Below, piece after piece: positions 26,671-35,419 of a stretch of DNA of 61,123 nt. Each line of letters begins with the position of its first letter. Positions within the stretch are counted from its first letter, which is position 1. The stretch comes from Pedobacter changchengzhani (GTDB lineage: Bacteria > Bacteroidota > Bacteroidia > Sphingobacteriales > Sphingobacteriaceae), in NCBI RefSeq assembly GCF_004354365.1, contig NZ_SJCY01000015.1, positions 1 to 61,123 of the forward strand. The letters run 5' to 3'. Made by a program: the position numbers and the translations under genes. Under the pieces are notes generated by a model. That model saw only the letters and a program-made list of their open reading frames with translations, had not been told where the DNA came from and did not search any database.

Positions 26671-28052
26671 AAAGAAGTCAAGTTTTTAAAACTTGACTTC
26701 TTTTTAGGTTAAATAAACCAGATTTTAATCGCTTAATTTCCCGAAACCGGCGCTTTATTGTATATTATGGAGTTCGTCTTGTCAAGTGCATATCAAAGAA
26801 GTCAAGTTTTAAAAACTTGACTTCTTTTTGGGTTAAATAGATTAGGTTTTTAGCGCTATGTTGCATGCGACGAGGCCTTTTTTGTTTTATAAACGTGGTT
26901 TTATTAGGATTTTATTAAAGAAGTCAAGTTTTTAAAACTTGACTTCTTTTTAGGGTTAAATAGATTAGGTTTTTAGCACTTTACTGCTTGCGACGAGGCT
27001 TTCTTTGTTTTATAAATGTGGTTTTATCAAGAGTTTATTAAAGAAGTCAAGTTTTAAAAACTTGATTTCTTTTTAGGGTTACATAGATTAGGTTTTAAGT
27101 TTTTTTGCTTGCGACGAGGCCTTTTTTGTTTTATAAATGTGGTTTTATCAAGAGTTTATTAAAGAAGTCAAGTTTTAAAAACTTGACTTCTTTTTAGGTT
27201 AAATAGATTAGGTTTTTAGCACTATGTTGCTTGCGACGAGGCCTTTTTTTGTTTTATAAATGTGGTTTTATTAGGATTTTATCAAAGAAGTCAAGTTTTA
27301 AAAACTTGACTTCTTTTTAGGGTTAAATAGATTAGGTTTTTAGGTTTTTTGCTTGCGACGAGGCCTTTTTTGTTTTATAAATGTGGTTTTATCAAGAGTT
27401 TATTAAAGAAGTCAAGTTTTAAAAACTTGACTTCTTTTTAGGGTTAACTAGATTAGGTTTTTAGCACTATGTTGCATGCGAAGAAGCTTTTTTTGTTTTA
27501 TAAACGTGGTTTTATTAGGATTTTATCAAAGAAGTCAAGTTTTAAAAACTTGACTTCTTTTTAGGTTAAATAGATTAGGTTTTTAGCACTATGTTGCATG
27601 CGAAGAAGCTCTTTTTGTTTTATACACGTGGTTTTATCAGGAGTTTATGTAAGAAGTCAAGTTTTTAAAACTTGACTTCTTTTCGGGTTAAATAGATTAG
27701 GTTTTAAGTTTTTTTGCTTGCGACGAGTCCTTTTTTAATTTTATAGCCGTGATTTTACCAAGAGTTTATTTAAGAAGTCAAGTTTTAAAAACTTGACTTC
27801 TTTTTTGGTTAAATAGATTAAGTTTTTAGCACTTTATTGCTTGCGACGAAGCCTTTTTTAATTTTATAGCCGTGGTTTTATTAAGAGTTTATTAAAGAAG
27901 TCAAGTTTTAAAAACTTGACTTCTTTTTAGGTTAAATACGCCAGATTTTAATCGCTTAATTGCCCGAAACCGGCGCTTTATTGTATATTATAGAGTTGGT
28001 CTTGTCAAGTGCATATCAAAGAAGTCAAGTTTTAAAAACTTGACTTCTTTCT
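26671..28052. repeat. Twelve-copy palindrome array, ~122-bp period
   Basis: A ~35-bp palindrome (AAAGAAGTCAAG arm, central A/T run, CTTGACTTCTTT arm) begins at about 26671, 26795, 26917, 27040, 27161, 27284, 27405, 27528, 27651, 27772, 27894 and 28018. Intervals are 121-124 bp. Each copy has an A-run on one side and a T-run on the other, so each could terminate transcription from both sides. The ~87-bp spacers are homologous. Spacers 2-10 form one family; spacers 1 and 11 form a second, nearly identical to each other (both contain AAACCGGCGCTTTATTGT). The array lies between convergent genes. Confidence 0.93.
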
Positions 28053-28278
28053 AATTTACATAATGCAAATGCTTTAAAACATTTTGGCTGAAGCCAGAAA
28101 TATTTTCAACAAGAATTCATAGCCCTTGGCTTCAGCCAAGGGACTATATCGAATACGAAATAGGCTTTAGCCAAAAATTCAACGACCTATTTAAAACGAG
28201 GAAATTTAAAAATGTTTTCCCTGTAATTAACACCATCGTATCGCCTTGCCAAAAAAATGGAATTTTGAGAATCAATAA
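28053..28278. repeat. Short interspersed repeats with GGCTGAAGCC palindromes
   Basis: The stretch holds TTGGCTGAAGCCA (near 28085), a 20-bp inverted repeat CCCTTGGCTTCAGCCAAGGG (28123-28142) and AGGCTTTAGCC (near 28162). These resemble an intergenic repeat common in Bacteroidota. The 20-bp palindrome could form a stable hairpin downstream of the leftward Nudix-type gene. No coding potential was seen. Confidence 0.6.
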
Positions 28279-28980
28279 TTACCCTGGCGTTCGCTTACCC
28301 ACAAAATTTAGGAAAGATTTAAATTGTGCTTTATGTTTGTGTTTATCCAGTTTAAAATAAAATGCGCCTCTTTTTGATGAAGATTTATCTTTTTCTTCTT
28401 GTTTAATCAATAAACCGCTGGCTGTAATTTTTCTAATAAAATTTCTATTGTCGATGGGCATATCATAAACTTGCTCATATAAATTTTGCAACTGCGGAAT
28501 GGTAAATTTTTTGGGTAACAATTCAAAAAGAATTGGGTGTAAAGCAGCTTGATAACGGATTTTTTCCATTGCAGTTTTTACCATCATGCCATGATCAAAT
28601 ATAAGCGTAGGCGTTTCGCTTAGTTTAAACCATTCTGCATGATATATATCGTTAATTTGCTTACTGTATTTGTTAATATCTATCAGCGAAAAATAGGTAA
28701 CTGAAATCGTTCTTTCAACAGGATCTCGATCAGGCTTGCCAAAAGTATGGAGTTGTTCCAAGTAAACATTTTTCAAGCCAGTTAGTTGCAGTAAAATGCG
28801 TTGTGCGGCATCATCTAAATCTTCATTGTGCCCAATAAAACCACCCATTAAGCTCCATTGATCTTTCAAAGGTTTTATTGCCCTCTTAATAAGTAATAGC
28901 TTAACATCTTCACCGTCGTAACCAAAAACAATGCAATCAACGGCAACTAATATAGGTTTCTCAGTACTGTATTTTACCAT
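28279..28980 (-). CDS. Nudix-type transcriptional regulator (NrtR/AraR-like)
   Basis: A 233-residue protein: Nudix fold (about 10-145) plus a C-terminal winged helix (about 155-225, IPQLQNLYEQVYDMPIDNRNF). The Nudix box reads GGFIGHNEDLDDAAQRILLQLTGL. The REUXEE metal-binding core is lost, since RILLQL stands in its place, so it should bind a nucleotide or sugar ligand without hydrolysing it. That is the hallmark of NrtR/AraR-type regulators, which in Bacteroidota often control sugar use. It starts one base after the HAD gene and diverges, with it, from galactose mutarotase. Likely targets are this cluster. Confidence 0.82.
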   Translation of the reverse strand: MVKYSTEKPILVAVDCIVFGYDGEDVKLLLIKRAIKPLKDQWSLMGGFIGHNEDLDDAAQRILLQLTGLKNVYLEQLHTFGKPDRDPVERTISVTYFSLIDINKYSKQINDIYHAEWFKLSETPTLIFDHGMMVKTAMEKIRYQAALHPILFELLPKKFTIPQLQNLYEQVYDMPIDNRNFIRKITASGLLIKQEEKDKSSSKRGAFYFKLDKHKHKAQFKSFLNFVGKRTPG

Positions 28981-28981
28981 A

Positions 28982-29695
28982 CTAAAACAACTGCTTTAAA
29001 CTATCGTCATTATAATCACTAATAAAAGCGATAATATTAGGGTAATTAAATTCATCAGCTGTATGCATCGTGGTAAGTACAACACACTTCATCCCGGCAT
29101 TTAACGCGGCCTCAACACCTTTTGGCGCATCTTCAAAAACTAAACAATCTTTGGGTTCAATACCTAAAATTTCGGCGCCTTTTAAAAATGTTTCCGGGTC
29201 GGGTTTGCTTATTATTACATCAGCTGCGCTTACTATTGCCTCAAAATAATTTCTAATTTGTAATCCATCCAAAACGAAATCAATATTAAAAGGAATCGCA
29301 GCAGAACCAATCGCCATTTTTATTTGATGCGACGATGCTTTAGCTAAAAATTTATCTAATCCAGAAATAAGCGATAAATGCGGACCGTATGCTTGTTGGT
29401 AGCTCAATTCTTTTTGCATAGAAATTTCTTCAGCATGTGCGTTAGAAAAATGGTTTTTTCCGAAAACTCGATCTAAAAGCTCTTGGTTTTTTCCATACAT
29501 TTCCTTTTTTACTTCAGCAAAAGAAATATCGGCGCCCAGCGTATTTGTTAAAATATCGTGCCAGGCATGGTTATGATAATCCATATCGTTTATCATTGTG
29601 CCATTAAGATCAAATAAAAAGGCTTTTGGAGAAAATTTTTCGTGTTGCATATCTATTGGCAAATTAAACGATTTTTTTTGAGCATCATGATTCAA
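28982..29695 (-). CDS. HAD protein, beta-phosphoglucomutase-like, altered motif I
   Basis: A 237-residue HAD of the beta-PGM subfamily with a helical cap (about 40-100). Motif I reads FDLNGTMIND rather than FDxDGT: the nucleophile Asp is kept but the general acid/base Asp is Asn. Motif II is IGSAA, the Lys is in ISKPDPETF, and the metal-binding end is VFEDAPKGVEAA. The Asn change should slow phosphatase or mutase turnover. It shares an operon with the Nudix-type regulator and faces galactose mutarotase, so a sugar phosphate is the likely substrate. An internal start at M16 (MQHEKF) is possible, because motif I only begins at about residue 28. Confidence 0.8.
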   Translation of the reverse strand: MNHDAQKKSFNLPIDMQHEKFSPKAFLFDLNGTMINDMDYHNHAWHDILTNTLGADISFAEVKKEMYGKNQELLDRVFGKNHFSNAHAEEISMQKELSYQQAYGPHLSLISGLDKFLAKASSHQIKMAIGSAAIPFNIDFVLDGLQIRNYFEAIVSAADVIISKPDPETFLKGAEILGIEPKDCLVFEDAPKGVEAALNAGMKCVVLTTMHTADEFNYPNIIAFISDYNDDSLKQLF

Positions 29696-29800
29696 ATTTC
29701 CTAAATTTCAATAATAATATATAACGTTACAAAAACGCTAATTATTTTTTCATACTTTAGCATAAACTTCAAATAACAAAAAATAAAAAACAATAACCAC

Positions 29801-30943
29801 ATGAAAAAAAATATTAAAGTTTTATTTTATGCAGCCTGTTTAGCAATAGGCCTATCCTCATGCGCATCTGGAGGAAATAAAACAGTCAAAGAATTTGCAA
29901 CTTTAGATTCGGCAAAATTTACCACTACGATCGATGGCAAAAGTGTTAAGCTTTATCATTTAACAAACAAATCTGGGGCTTCGGTTGCTATCACAAATTT
30001 AGGCGGCAGAGTAGTTTCCATTTTAATGCCTGATAAGGATAACAAACTCGTAGATGTTGCCTTGGGTTATGATAGTGTGGGTACTTACCTTAAAAAGGGT
30101 GAGCCATTTTTCGGGGCAATTATTGGTCGTTATGGCAATAGAATTGGCAAAGGGCAATTTACATTAGATGGAAAAGCTTATCAATTGCAGTTAAACAATG
30201 GTCCAAATACATTACACGGTGGAGACGATGGCTTTTTTAAACAAGTTTGGGATGCAAAGCAAGATGGTCATAAATTAGAGTTGACCTATTCATCAAAAGA
30301 TGGCGAAGCTGGCTATCCAGGTAAATTAGATGTAAAAGTGGTTTATACCCTTACTGATGATAATGCTTTAAAGATTGATTATACTGCAACAACGGATAAA
30401 AATACAATCATCAATCTAACCAATCACACTTACTTTAACTTAAGTGGCGAAGGAAGTAAAACGATTTTAGATCATGAATTAATGATCGCTGCGGATTCCA
30501 TCACACCGGTAGATAGTACTTTAATTCCGACTGGTAAGCTAATGGCCGTAAAAGGTACACCATTCGATTTTAATACTGCAAAAGCAATTGGTAAAGATAT
30601 TGGCCAAAAAGACGAGCAATTAAAATTCGGAATTGGTTACGATCATAATTTCGCATTGAACAAGCATGATGATAAAACAATCGTAGCTTCAATAATGAGC
30701 CCTGTAACAGGTATTAAAATGGATATTTATACCGATCAACCTGGTTTACAGTTTTATTGTGGAAACTTTTTAGATGGGAAAGATAAAGATGGAAAAGGAG
30801 GGAAAGCTTATCCTCATCGTTCGGCCTTTTGCTTAGAAACACAACATTTCCCAGATGCCCCAAATCATCCAAATTTTGCCTCGACAGAATTAAAACCAGG
30901 CGAAACCTACAAAACAAGTACTACTTATAAGTTTTCGAAATAA
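29801..30943 (+). CDS. galM: Galactose mutarotase (aldose 1-epimerase) lipoprotein
   Basis: A 380-residue enzyme that interconverts alpha and beta anomers of galactose and related sugars. A lipoprotein signal with lipobox LSSC places it in the envelope, as is common in Bacteroidota. Catalytic residues are visible: His in NTLHGGDDG, His in NLTNHTYFNLSG, and the base Glu in CLETQHFPDAPNHP. The substrate-binding Arg lies in GRYGNRIGKG. It diverges from the HAD/Nudix operon with a ~105-bp shared promoter region and ends before a strong terminator. Confidence 0.94.
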   Translation: MKKNIKVLFYAACLAIGLSSCASGGNKTVKEFATLDSAKFTTTIDGKSVKLYHLTNKSGASVAITNLGGRVVSILMPDKDNKLVDVALGYDSVGTYLKKGEPFFGAIIGRYGNRIGKGQFTLDGKAYQLQLNNGPNTLHGGDDGFFKQVWDAKQDGHKLELTYSSKDGEAGYPGKLDVKVVYTLTDDNALKIDYTATTDKNTIINLTNHTYFNLSGEGSKTILDHELMIAADSITPVDSTLIPTGKLMAVKGTPFDFNTAKAIGKDIGQKDEQLKFGIGYDHNFALNKHDDKTIVASIMSPVTGIKMDIYTDQPGLQFYCGNFLDGKDKDGKGGKAYPHRSAFCLETQHFPDAPNHPNFASTELKPGETYKTSTTYKFSK

Positions 30944-30987
30944 ACGAGCGGAGAAAAAAGTTTAAAGTACAAAGTTTAAAATATAAA

Positions 30988-31016
30988 ATGCCGAGCATAT
31001 TGCTCGGCATTTTTTG
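30988..31016 (+). terminator. Intrinsic terminator after galM
   Basis: ATGCCGAGCA / TGCTCGGCAT with a three-base loop is followed by a T-run. It lies 45 bp after the galM stop. Confidence 0.88.
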
Positions 31017-31018
31017 TT

Positions 31019-31311
31019 TATTAAGATTTTACTTCAAGTAATAAGTTTTTCTAGAACGTTGTCATCCTATTCACGCAAGTGGAAATCTTAAAGCGTCAGG
31101 TATTTTAATGTATTAAGATTCCCAACCAAGTTGGGAATGACTATCTTCTTAATTTACTTCACGATTAGTGCTACTGATTCAATTACAAAAAAACCTCCTT
31201 CTCACGCATGCGGGAATCTTAAAATGGAGTGTTTCTTCGTGTCTTTGTGGTTTAATCTTCTTCTCCATTTACTCGGTGCAAACCTCCGTGTGCTCTGTGG
31301 TTCATCCTAAC
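31019..31311. repeat. Stack of interspersed repeat fragments
   Basis: This gene-free stretch holds pieces of at least two repeat types. One has TCATCC...AAATCTT, AAGATTCCCAACC...GGGAATGAC and GCATGCGGGAATCTT near 31060-31220. The other has TTCGTGTCTTTGTGGTTTAA near 31238 and CTCCGTGTGCTCTGTGGTTC near 31286. These look like widespread Bacteroidota intergenic repeats. The 70-codon open frame across it is not convincing as a gene. Confidence 0.5.
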
Positions 31312-31345
31312 AAAAAAAGCTCCCGATTTTCATCGAGAGCTTTTA
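31312..31345 (-). terminator. Intrinsic terminator after rpsA
   Basis: On the minus strand AAAAGCTCTCGAT, a GAAA loop and ATCGGGAGCT are followed by a seven-base T-run. It sits 22 bp past the rpsA stop. The A/T runs on both sides would let it act in either direction. Confidence 0.88.
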
Positions 31346-31366
31346 AAATTTATCAGTTAAAAAGAA

Positions 31367-33301
31367 TTATCCTTTTTTAGCTTTGCTTTCTTCGCCTTCT
31401 AATTGCGATTTCAATTGAGCCAATACGTCTAAGTCTCCTAAAGTAGATTTCTCTACAGAATCTTTAACTTTTTTCACTGCAGTAACAGATGCTTTTGCTT
31501 CTTTTTTCTTAGTAGCGCGTTCTTCTGCAAGCACTTCAGCTTTAACCTCTTCCCAAATACGGGCGTGAGATACTACAATGCGTTTTGCTTCTTTATTAAA
31601 TTCAATGATTTTGAAGTCGTTAGTTTCTTCAGCTTTAACCGAACCACCATCTTCTTTAACCATGTGTTTAGTTGGTACGAAACCTTCTACACCATAAGGC
31701 AAAGCAATAACAGCACCTTTATCAGTTACTTTAACAACAGTACCTTGGTGAATCGAATCTAAAGTAAAGATAGTTTCGAAAGTATCCCAAGGGTTTTCTT
31801 CCAATTGTTTGTGACCTAAGCTTAACTTACGGTTATCAACATCAAGTTCTAAAACAACAACGTCTAACACATCACCAACTTTAGTGAATTCGTTAGGGTG
31901 GTTTACTTTTTTAGACCAAGATAAATCAGAGATGTGGATTAAACCATCAATTCCTTCTTCAATTTCAACAAACACACCGAAGTTAGTCATGTTTTTAACT
32001 GTAGCCGTGTGCTTACTTCCCACTGGGAATTTAGCAGCAACTTCTTGCCAAGGATCGTTTGATAATTGCTTAATACCTAAGCTCATTTTGCGTTCGTCTC
32101 TATCTAAAGTTAAAACTTCAGCTTCGATCTCATCACCAACTTTTAAGAATTCTTGTGGATTTCTTAAGTTTTGCGACCAGCTCATTTCAGAAACGTGGAT
32201 TAAACCTTCAACACCTGGTATAATTTCTAAGAAAGCACCGTAATCTGCAACAGTTACAATTTTTCCTTTTACTTTAGATCCAACAGCTAATGTAGTATCT
32301 AAATTCTCCCAAGGGTGTGGAGTTAATTGTTTTAAGCCTAAAGCGATACGTTTTTTCTCATCATCGAAATCTAAAACAACCACGTTGATTTTTTCATCTA
32401 ATGATAATACTTCTTTTGGATGCTCTATGCGGCCCCAAGAAATATCAGTAATGTGAAGTAAACCATCAACACCACCTAAATCGATGAACACACCGAAATC
32501 AGTAATATTTTTAACAGTACCTTCTAATACTTGTCCTTTTTCTAATTTAGAAACAATTTCTACTTTTTGGCTTTCTAAATCGTCTTCAATTAACACTTTA
32601 TGAGAAACTACTACGTTTTTAAACTCATGGTTAATTTTAACAACTTTAAATTCCATTGTTTTACCCACGTAAATATCGTAATCGCGGATAGGTTTAATAT
32701 CAATTTGAGATCCTGGTAAGAAAGCCTCAACGCCCATAATGTCAACAATTAAACCACCTTTAGTACGGCTCTTAACGAAACCATTGATGATTCTATCATT
32801 TTCAAGCGCCTCGTTAATAGCTTCCCATGATCTTTGGGTTTTTGCTCTTTTGCGAGAAAGAATCAATTGTCCGTTAGCATCTTCTGGTGCTTCTACGAAT
32901 ACGTCAACTGAATCTCCAATTTTTAGATCTGGTGTATCACGGAATTCTGAAGTAGAAACTAAACCGTCTGATTTAAAACCAACGTTTAATACTACATCCT
33001 TGTTGTTAATTGAAACAACAATACCGCTAATAATTTCACCTTTAGTGATCTGGTTGAATGTTCCAGCATACATATCTTCAAACTTTTTACGGTCTGAATC
33101 ATTGTAATTACCGAAAACTTTTTCATCTGCATCCCAATCGAAATCTTCGGTTGGTGTTAACAATGATGATTTGATCGATTCGATCGAAACTGAATCTGCT
33201 TCTGATTCGATAGTTTCTTTTTCAGTCAGGCGTCCGCCTTCTCCCTGAAGTTCAGCTGTTTTAGCTGCTAATTCTTTTTCTGCTACTTGTTTTTTAGCCA
33301 T
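31367..33301 (-). CDS. rpsA: 30S ribosomal protein S1
   Basis: A 644-residue ribosomal protein that helps load mRNA on the 30S subunit. Six S1 RNA-binding repeats are visible, with landmarks such as GEIISGIVVSI, GVEAFLPGSQIDI, GVFIDLGGVDGLLHITDISW, GAFLEIIPGVEGLIHVSEMSW, GVFVEIEEGIDGLIHISDLSW and GVEGFVPTKHM. An acidic N-terminal extension and a Lys/Glu-rich tail flank them, as in other Bacteroidota. An AAGGAG sequence lies 14 bases before the ATG, unusual in a phylum that seldom uses such sites. Upstream on the same strand lies cmk, the classic neighbour of rpsA, now separated by three other loci. Confidence 0.97.
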   Translation of the reverse strand: MAKKQVAEKELAAKTAELQGEGGRLTEKETIESEADSVSIESIKSSLLTPTEDFDWDADEKVFGNYNDSDRKKFEDMYAGTFNQITKGEIISGIVVSINNKDVVLNVGFKSDGLVSTSEFRDTPDLKIGDSVDVFVEAPEDANGQLILSRKRAKTQRSWEAINEALENDRIINGFVKSRTKGGLIVDIMGVEAFLPGSQIDIKPIRDYDIYVGKTMEFKVVKINHEFKNVVVSHKVLIEDDLESQKVEIVSKLEKGQVLEGTVKNITDFGVFIDLGGVDGLLHITDISWGRIEHPKEVLSLDEKINVVVLDFDDEKKRIALGLKQLTPHPWENLDTTLAVGSKVKGKIVTVADYGAFLEIIPGVEGLIHVSEMSWSQNLRNPQEFLKVGDEIEAEVLTLDRDERKMSLGIKQLSNDPWQEVAAKFPVGSKHTATVKNMTNFGVFVEIEEGIDGLIHISDLSWSKKVNHPNEFTKVGDVLDVVVLELDVDNRKLSLGHKQLEENPWDTFETIFTLDSIHQGTVVKVTDKGAVIALPYGVEGFVPTKHMVKEDGGSVKAEETNDFKIIEFNKEAKRIVVSHARIWEEVKAEVLAEERATKKKEAKASVTAVKKVKDSVEKSTLGDLDVLAQLKSQLEGEESKAKKG

Positions 33302-33696
33302 TAATTAATTATCTCCTTTTTTCCCTATTTAGGGACTGCAAAGGTAGAAATTATATTTATAAAAGAAAAGAATTTTTTCTTTTAATGTTTCTGATTTTTA
33401 GGAAGATAGTATTAAGTATTTAGAATCAAGACTAGTTGCCGACAAGAGTAAAGATGAAGGAACAAAGAATACCTTGTTAAAATATGCGTTGTGTAATTCC
33501 CCTTTTTTAGAGGGGTGCCTTTTAAGGCGAGGGTGTTCTTTTAAGAGCAATACAATAATATTTCGAAAATGGGCGTTCGGTGGTTCTTCGGGAACATCAG
33601 CCCCGCTTTCGCTTATAGTCCTCGCTTCGTTGCACTCCGCTGTGGGCTATTCCGCTCAATCAGGTTTAGGAACGAATTGAAGTGCAAACAAAAGGT
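33302..33696. repeat. rpsA upstream region with interspersed repeats
   Basis: The first 60-100 bp should hold the rpsA promoter. The rest is repeat-derived. CCCCTTTTTTAGAGGGGTG with TTTTAAGGCGAGG (about 33501-33533) belongs to the CCCC/GGGG palindrome family. The block from CCCCGCTTTCGCTTATAG to CGCTCAATCAGGTTTAGG (about 33600-33672) is a separate GC-rich element typical of Bacteroidota intergenic DNA. An open frame across it (33474-33680) is only a by-product. Confidence 0.55.
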
Positions 33697-34444
33697 TTAC
33701 CGTTTGAGGTTTTTTTTAATACTGGTATAAGGCATAATTTCGAAAAATAAAGTTATATCTTCAATTTTATTGTTTGGGTTAATTTTAGGTAATCTACTTT
33801 TCCAATTGAAAATATTTACAAAATAATCGTTATAAACTTTCTTTAAAGCTTTGCTATCACCTGTAATTGACTTAATATCTTTTACAAAACCATCTTTTTT
33901 AACAACTACCTTTATTAAACTATAGTAACTGGCCGAGTCTGGATTGTAAATAAATTTAAAATCATAAGGATATATTGCCATTTCAGTACGGAAATTAATC
34001 GTTGTATTTTTAGCATTATGTTTGAGAAGAATTAATTTTTCATCAATATTATCACGTTTGTAGTAAGGTTCTGAAGGTTTGTGATACGAAGTACATATAT
34101 AAGTAGAAATAGTAAGGTCTTTATTAATTGATCCAAAAATTAATCTAGTTTCTCCTTCACTAATAAATGTGCCACAAGAATTATAACCAATACCACCATT
34201 ACTGCCTAGTACATAAATACTTTTTACTTTTTTCCCTTTATATAGATTTATAATTTCTACATCAGCTTTGTAATATTCGTTATTATTGGGAATTTTTGTA
34301 GTTTTTTATAATTTTTACTGTTGCAACAAAATCTGCTTGTTGGTATTGAAAAGTAATCGTTTTAAGAGAAGAACACATGCATGCCTTGCAGGTATTTATT
34401 ACAAAAATAGATAGAATGGTAATAATTATTGTGGTAATTTTCAT
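33697..34444 (-). pseudogene. Frameshifted secreted TIMP/NTR-like protein
   Basis: Two frames join into one protein of about 248 residues if a single base is removed. The first begins at ATG 34444 with a signal peptide ending near NTCKACMCSS, continues to VATVKIIK, then hits a stop. The second continues TKIPNNNEYYKADVEIINLYKG and runs to IKKNLKR. The break falls in a run of six A (minus strand; T-run 34302-34307), where five A would restore the frame. The CMCSS start, the YKADVEIINLYKG strand and two later Cys (SCGTF, CTSYH) resemble the TIMP/netrin-like fold. It may be a true pseudogene, a phase-variable gene or a sequencing error. Confidence 0.6.
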
Positions 34445-34503
34445 GGTTAAGTTTTAACAATGATTCGGTAGCGTATTAAATTCCATAAAGGAAAACCAAA
34501 AAC

Positions 34504-35220
34504 CTACTTTTTCGAAAAATTTCCTTTCGTAAAACCTTCGCCAACCAAGGTATTTTCGTTCCTAATCAACAACAAGATCGTGTTTTGTTGGTCGTACATT
34601 TTAATCATATCACCATCAATGGTATATTTTGTGGTAAAAGTAGAATCTGTGTAAATATCTTTTACTTCAACAGAATCTTTACTCTTAAAATCAAAAGATT
34701 TGTACTGCGCCTCTACATCGTTTACATAAACACCGGTAATTACTTTTTCTTTAACAAACGTTACAAAACAAAAGTAAATTACAATTAAAACTATGATGGT
34801 GGTTAAGCCGATTAGGATTTTGTTTTGTTTAGAATATTTAAAAATGAAATAAAGTATAAACCCCATAATCAGCGCTACAACGATAAAAAAGATCAAATCC
34901 GAATAACTTTTTGCCGTTTTTGGAATTTCAAGAGCTACCGCTGCTTTCACCTCAGGTTTTTTAGCGGAAGCAATTTTTTCTAAAAACTCTTTACTCACCC
35001 AGCCTTGTCCGTTGGTTACTTTAATTTTATAAAACTTAGCATTGGTTGTATCTAAAACGGCTACGTTCTCATTTTGTGGCAAAAAACCAATAATCTTACT
35101 TTTTGGATCGTTCGTTTCTCTTACCCGTAACTTGTCGGCTTTAACTTTGTACATATCTTGTGCATGTAACTGAATTGATAAAGCAAATAGGATGATGAAT
35201 AAGAAAAATATTTTGTTCAT
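34504..35220 (-). CDS. Secreted/membrane bacterial SH3 domain protein
   Basis: A 238-residue protein: signal peptide (to about residue 20), a bacterial SH3 domain (about 23-83: YKVKADKLRVRETND, GQGWVSKEFLE), two hydrophobic helices (about 108-128 and 136-158), and a C-terminal ~75-residue domain that looks lipocalin-like (VYVNDVEAQYKSFDF). SH3b domains often bind cell-wall peptides. Its cellular role is unknown. It lies between TPM and the NTR-like remnant on the same strand. A 199-bp gap from TPM suggests a separate transcript. Confidence 0.72.
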   Translation of the reverse strand: MNKIFFLFIILFALSIQLHAQDMYKVKADKLRVRETNDPKSKIIGFLPQNENVAVLDTTNAKFYKIKVTNGQGWVSKEFLEKIASAKKPEVKAAVALEIPKTAKSYSDLIFFIVVALIMGFILYFIFKYSKQNKILIGLTTIIVLIVIYFCFVTFVKEKVITGVYVNDVEAQYKSFDFKSKDSVEVKDIYTDSTFTTKYTIDGDMIKMYDQQNTILLLIRNENTLVGEGFTKGNFSKK

Positions 35221-35419
35221 GGTAGTAGATTAAATGCTTCGGTGTAACCTAGGCGGCAATATTTATTAAAATGGTATCTTTAAGATGTAGCAAAAGTAGG
35301 CATAACTTTTAAAATGCCTGTAAAGGAATTGAAATGAATGGATTTAAATTTCTAAAAGTTAAAGTCGCATCAACCAAAAGCAATTGTATAATTGTGGGTT
35401 TTAAAATATTCTACCTTGG

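Noticed and set aside
26671..28052. CRISPR array
   Set aside because: The repeat is regular, but the ~87-bp spacers are homologous to each other, the repeat is a perfect terminator-like palindrome, and no cas genes are present.
31168..31380. 70-codon gene between galM and rpsA
   Set aside because: It crosses repeat fragments and the rpsA terminator.
33474..33680. 68-codon gene before rpsA
   Set aside because: It lies in interspersed repeat DNA (CCCC/GGGG palindrome and the GC-rich CGCTTTCGC block).
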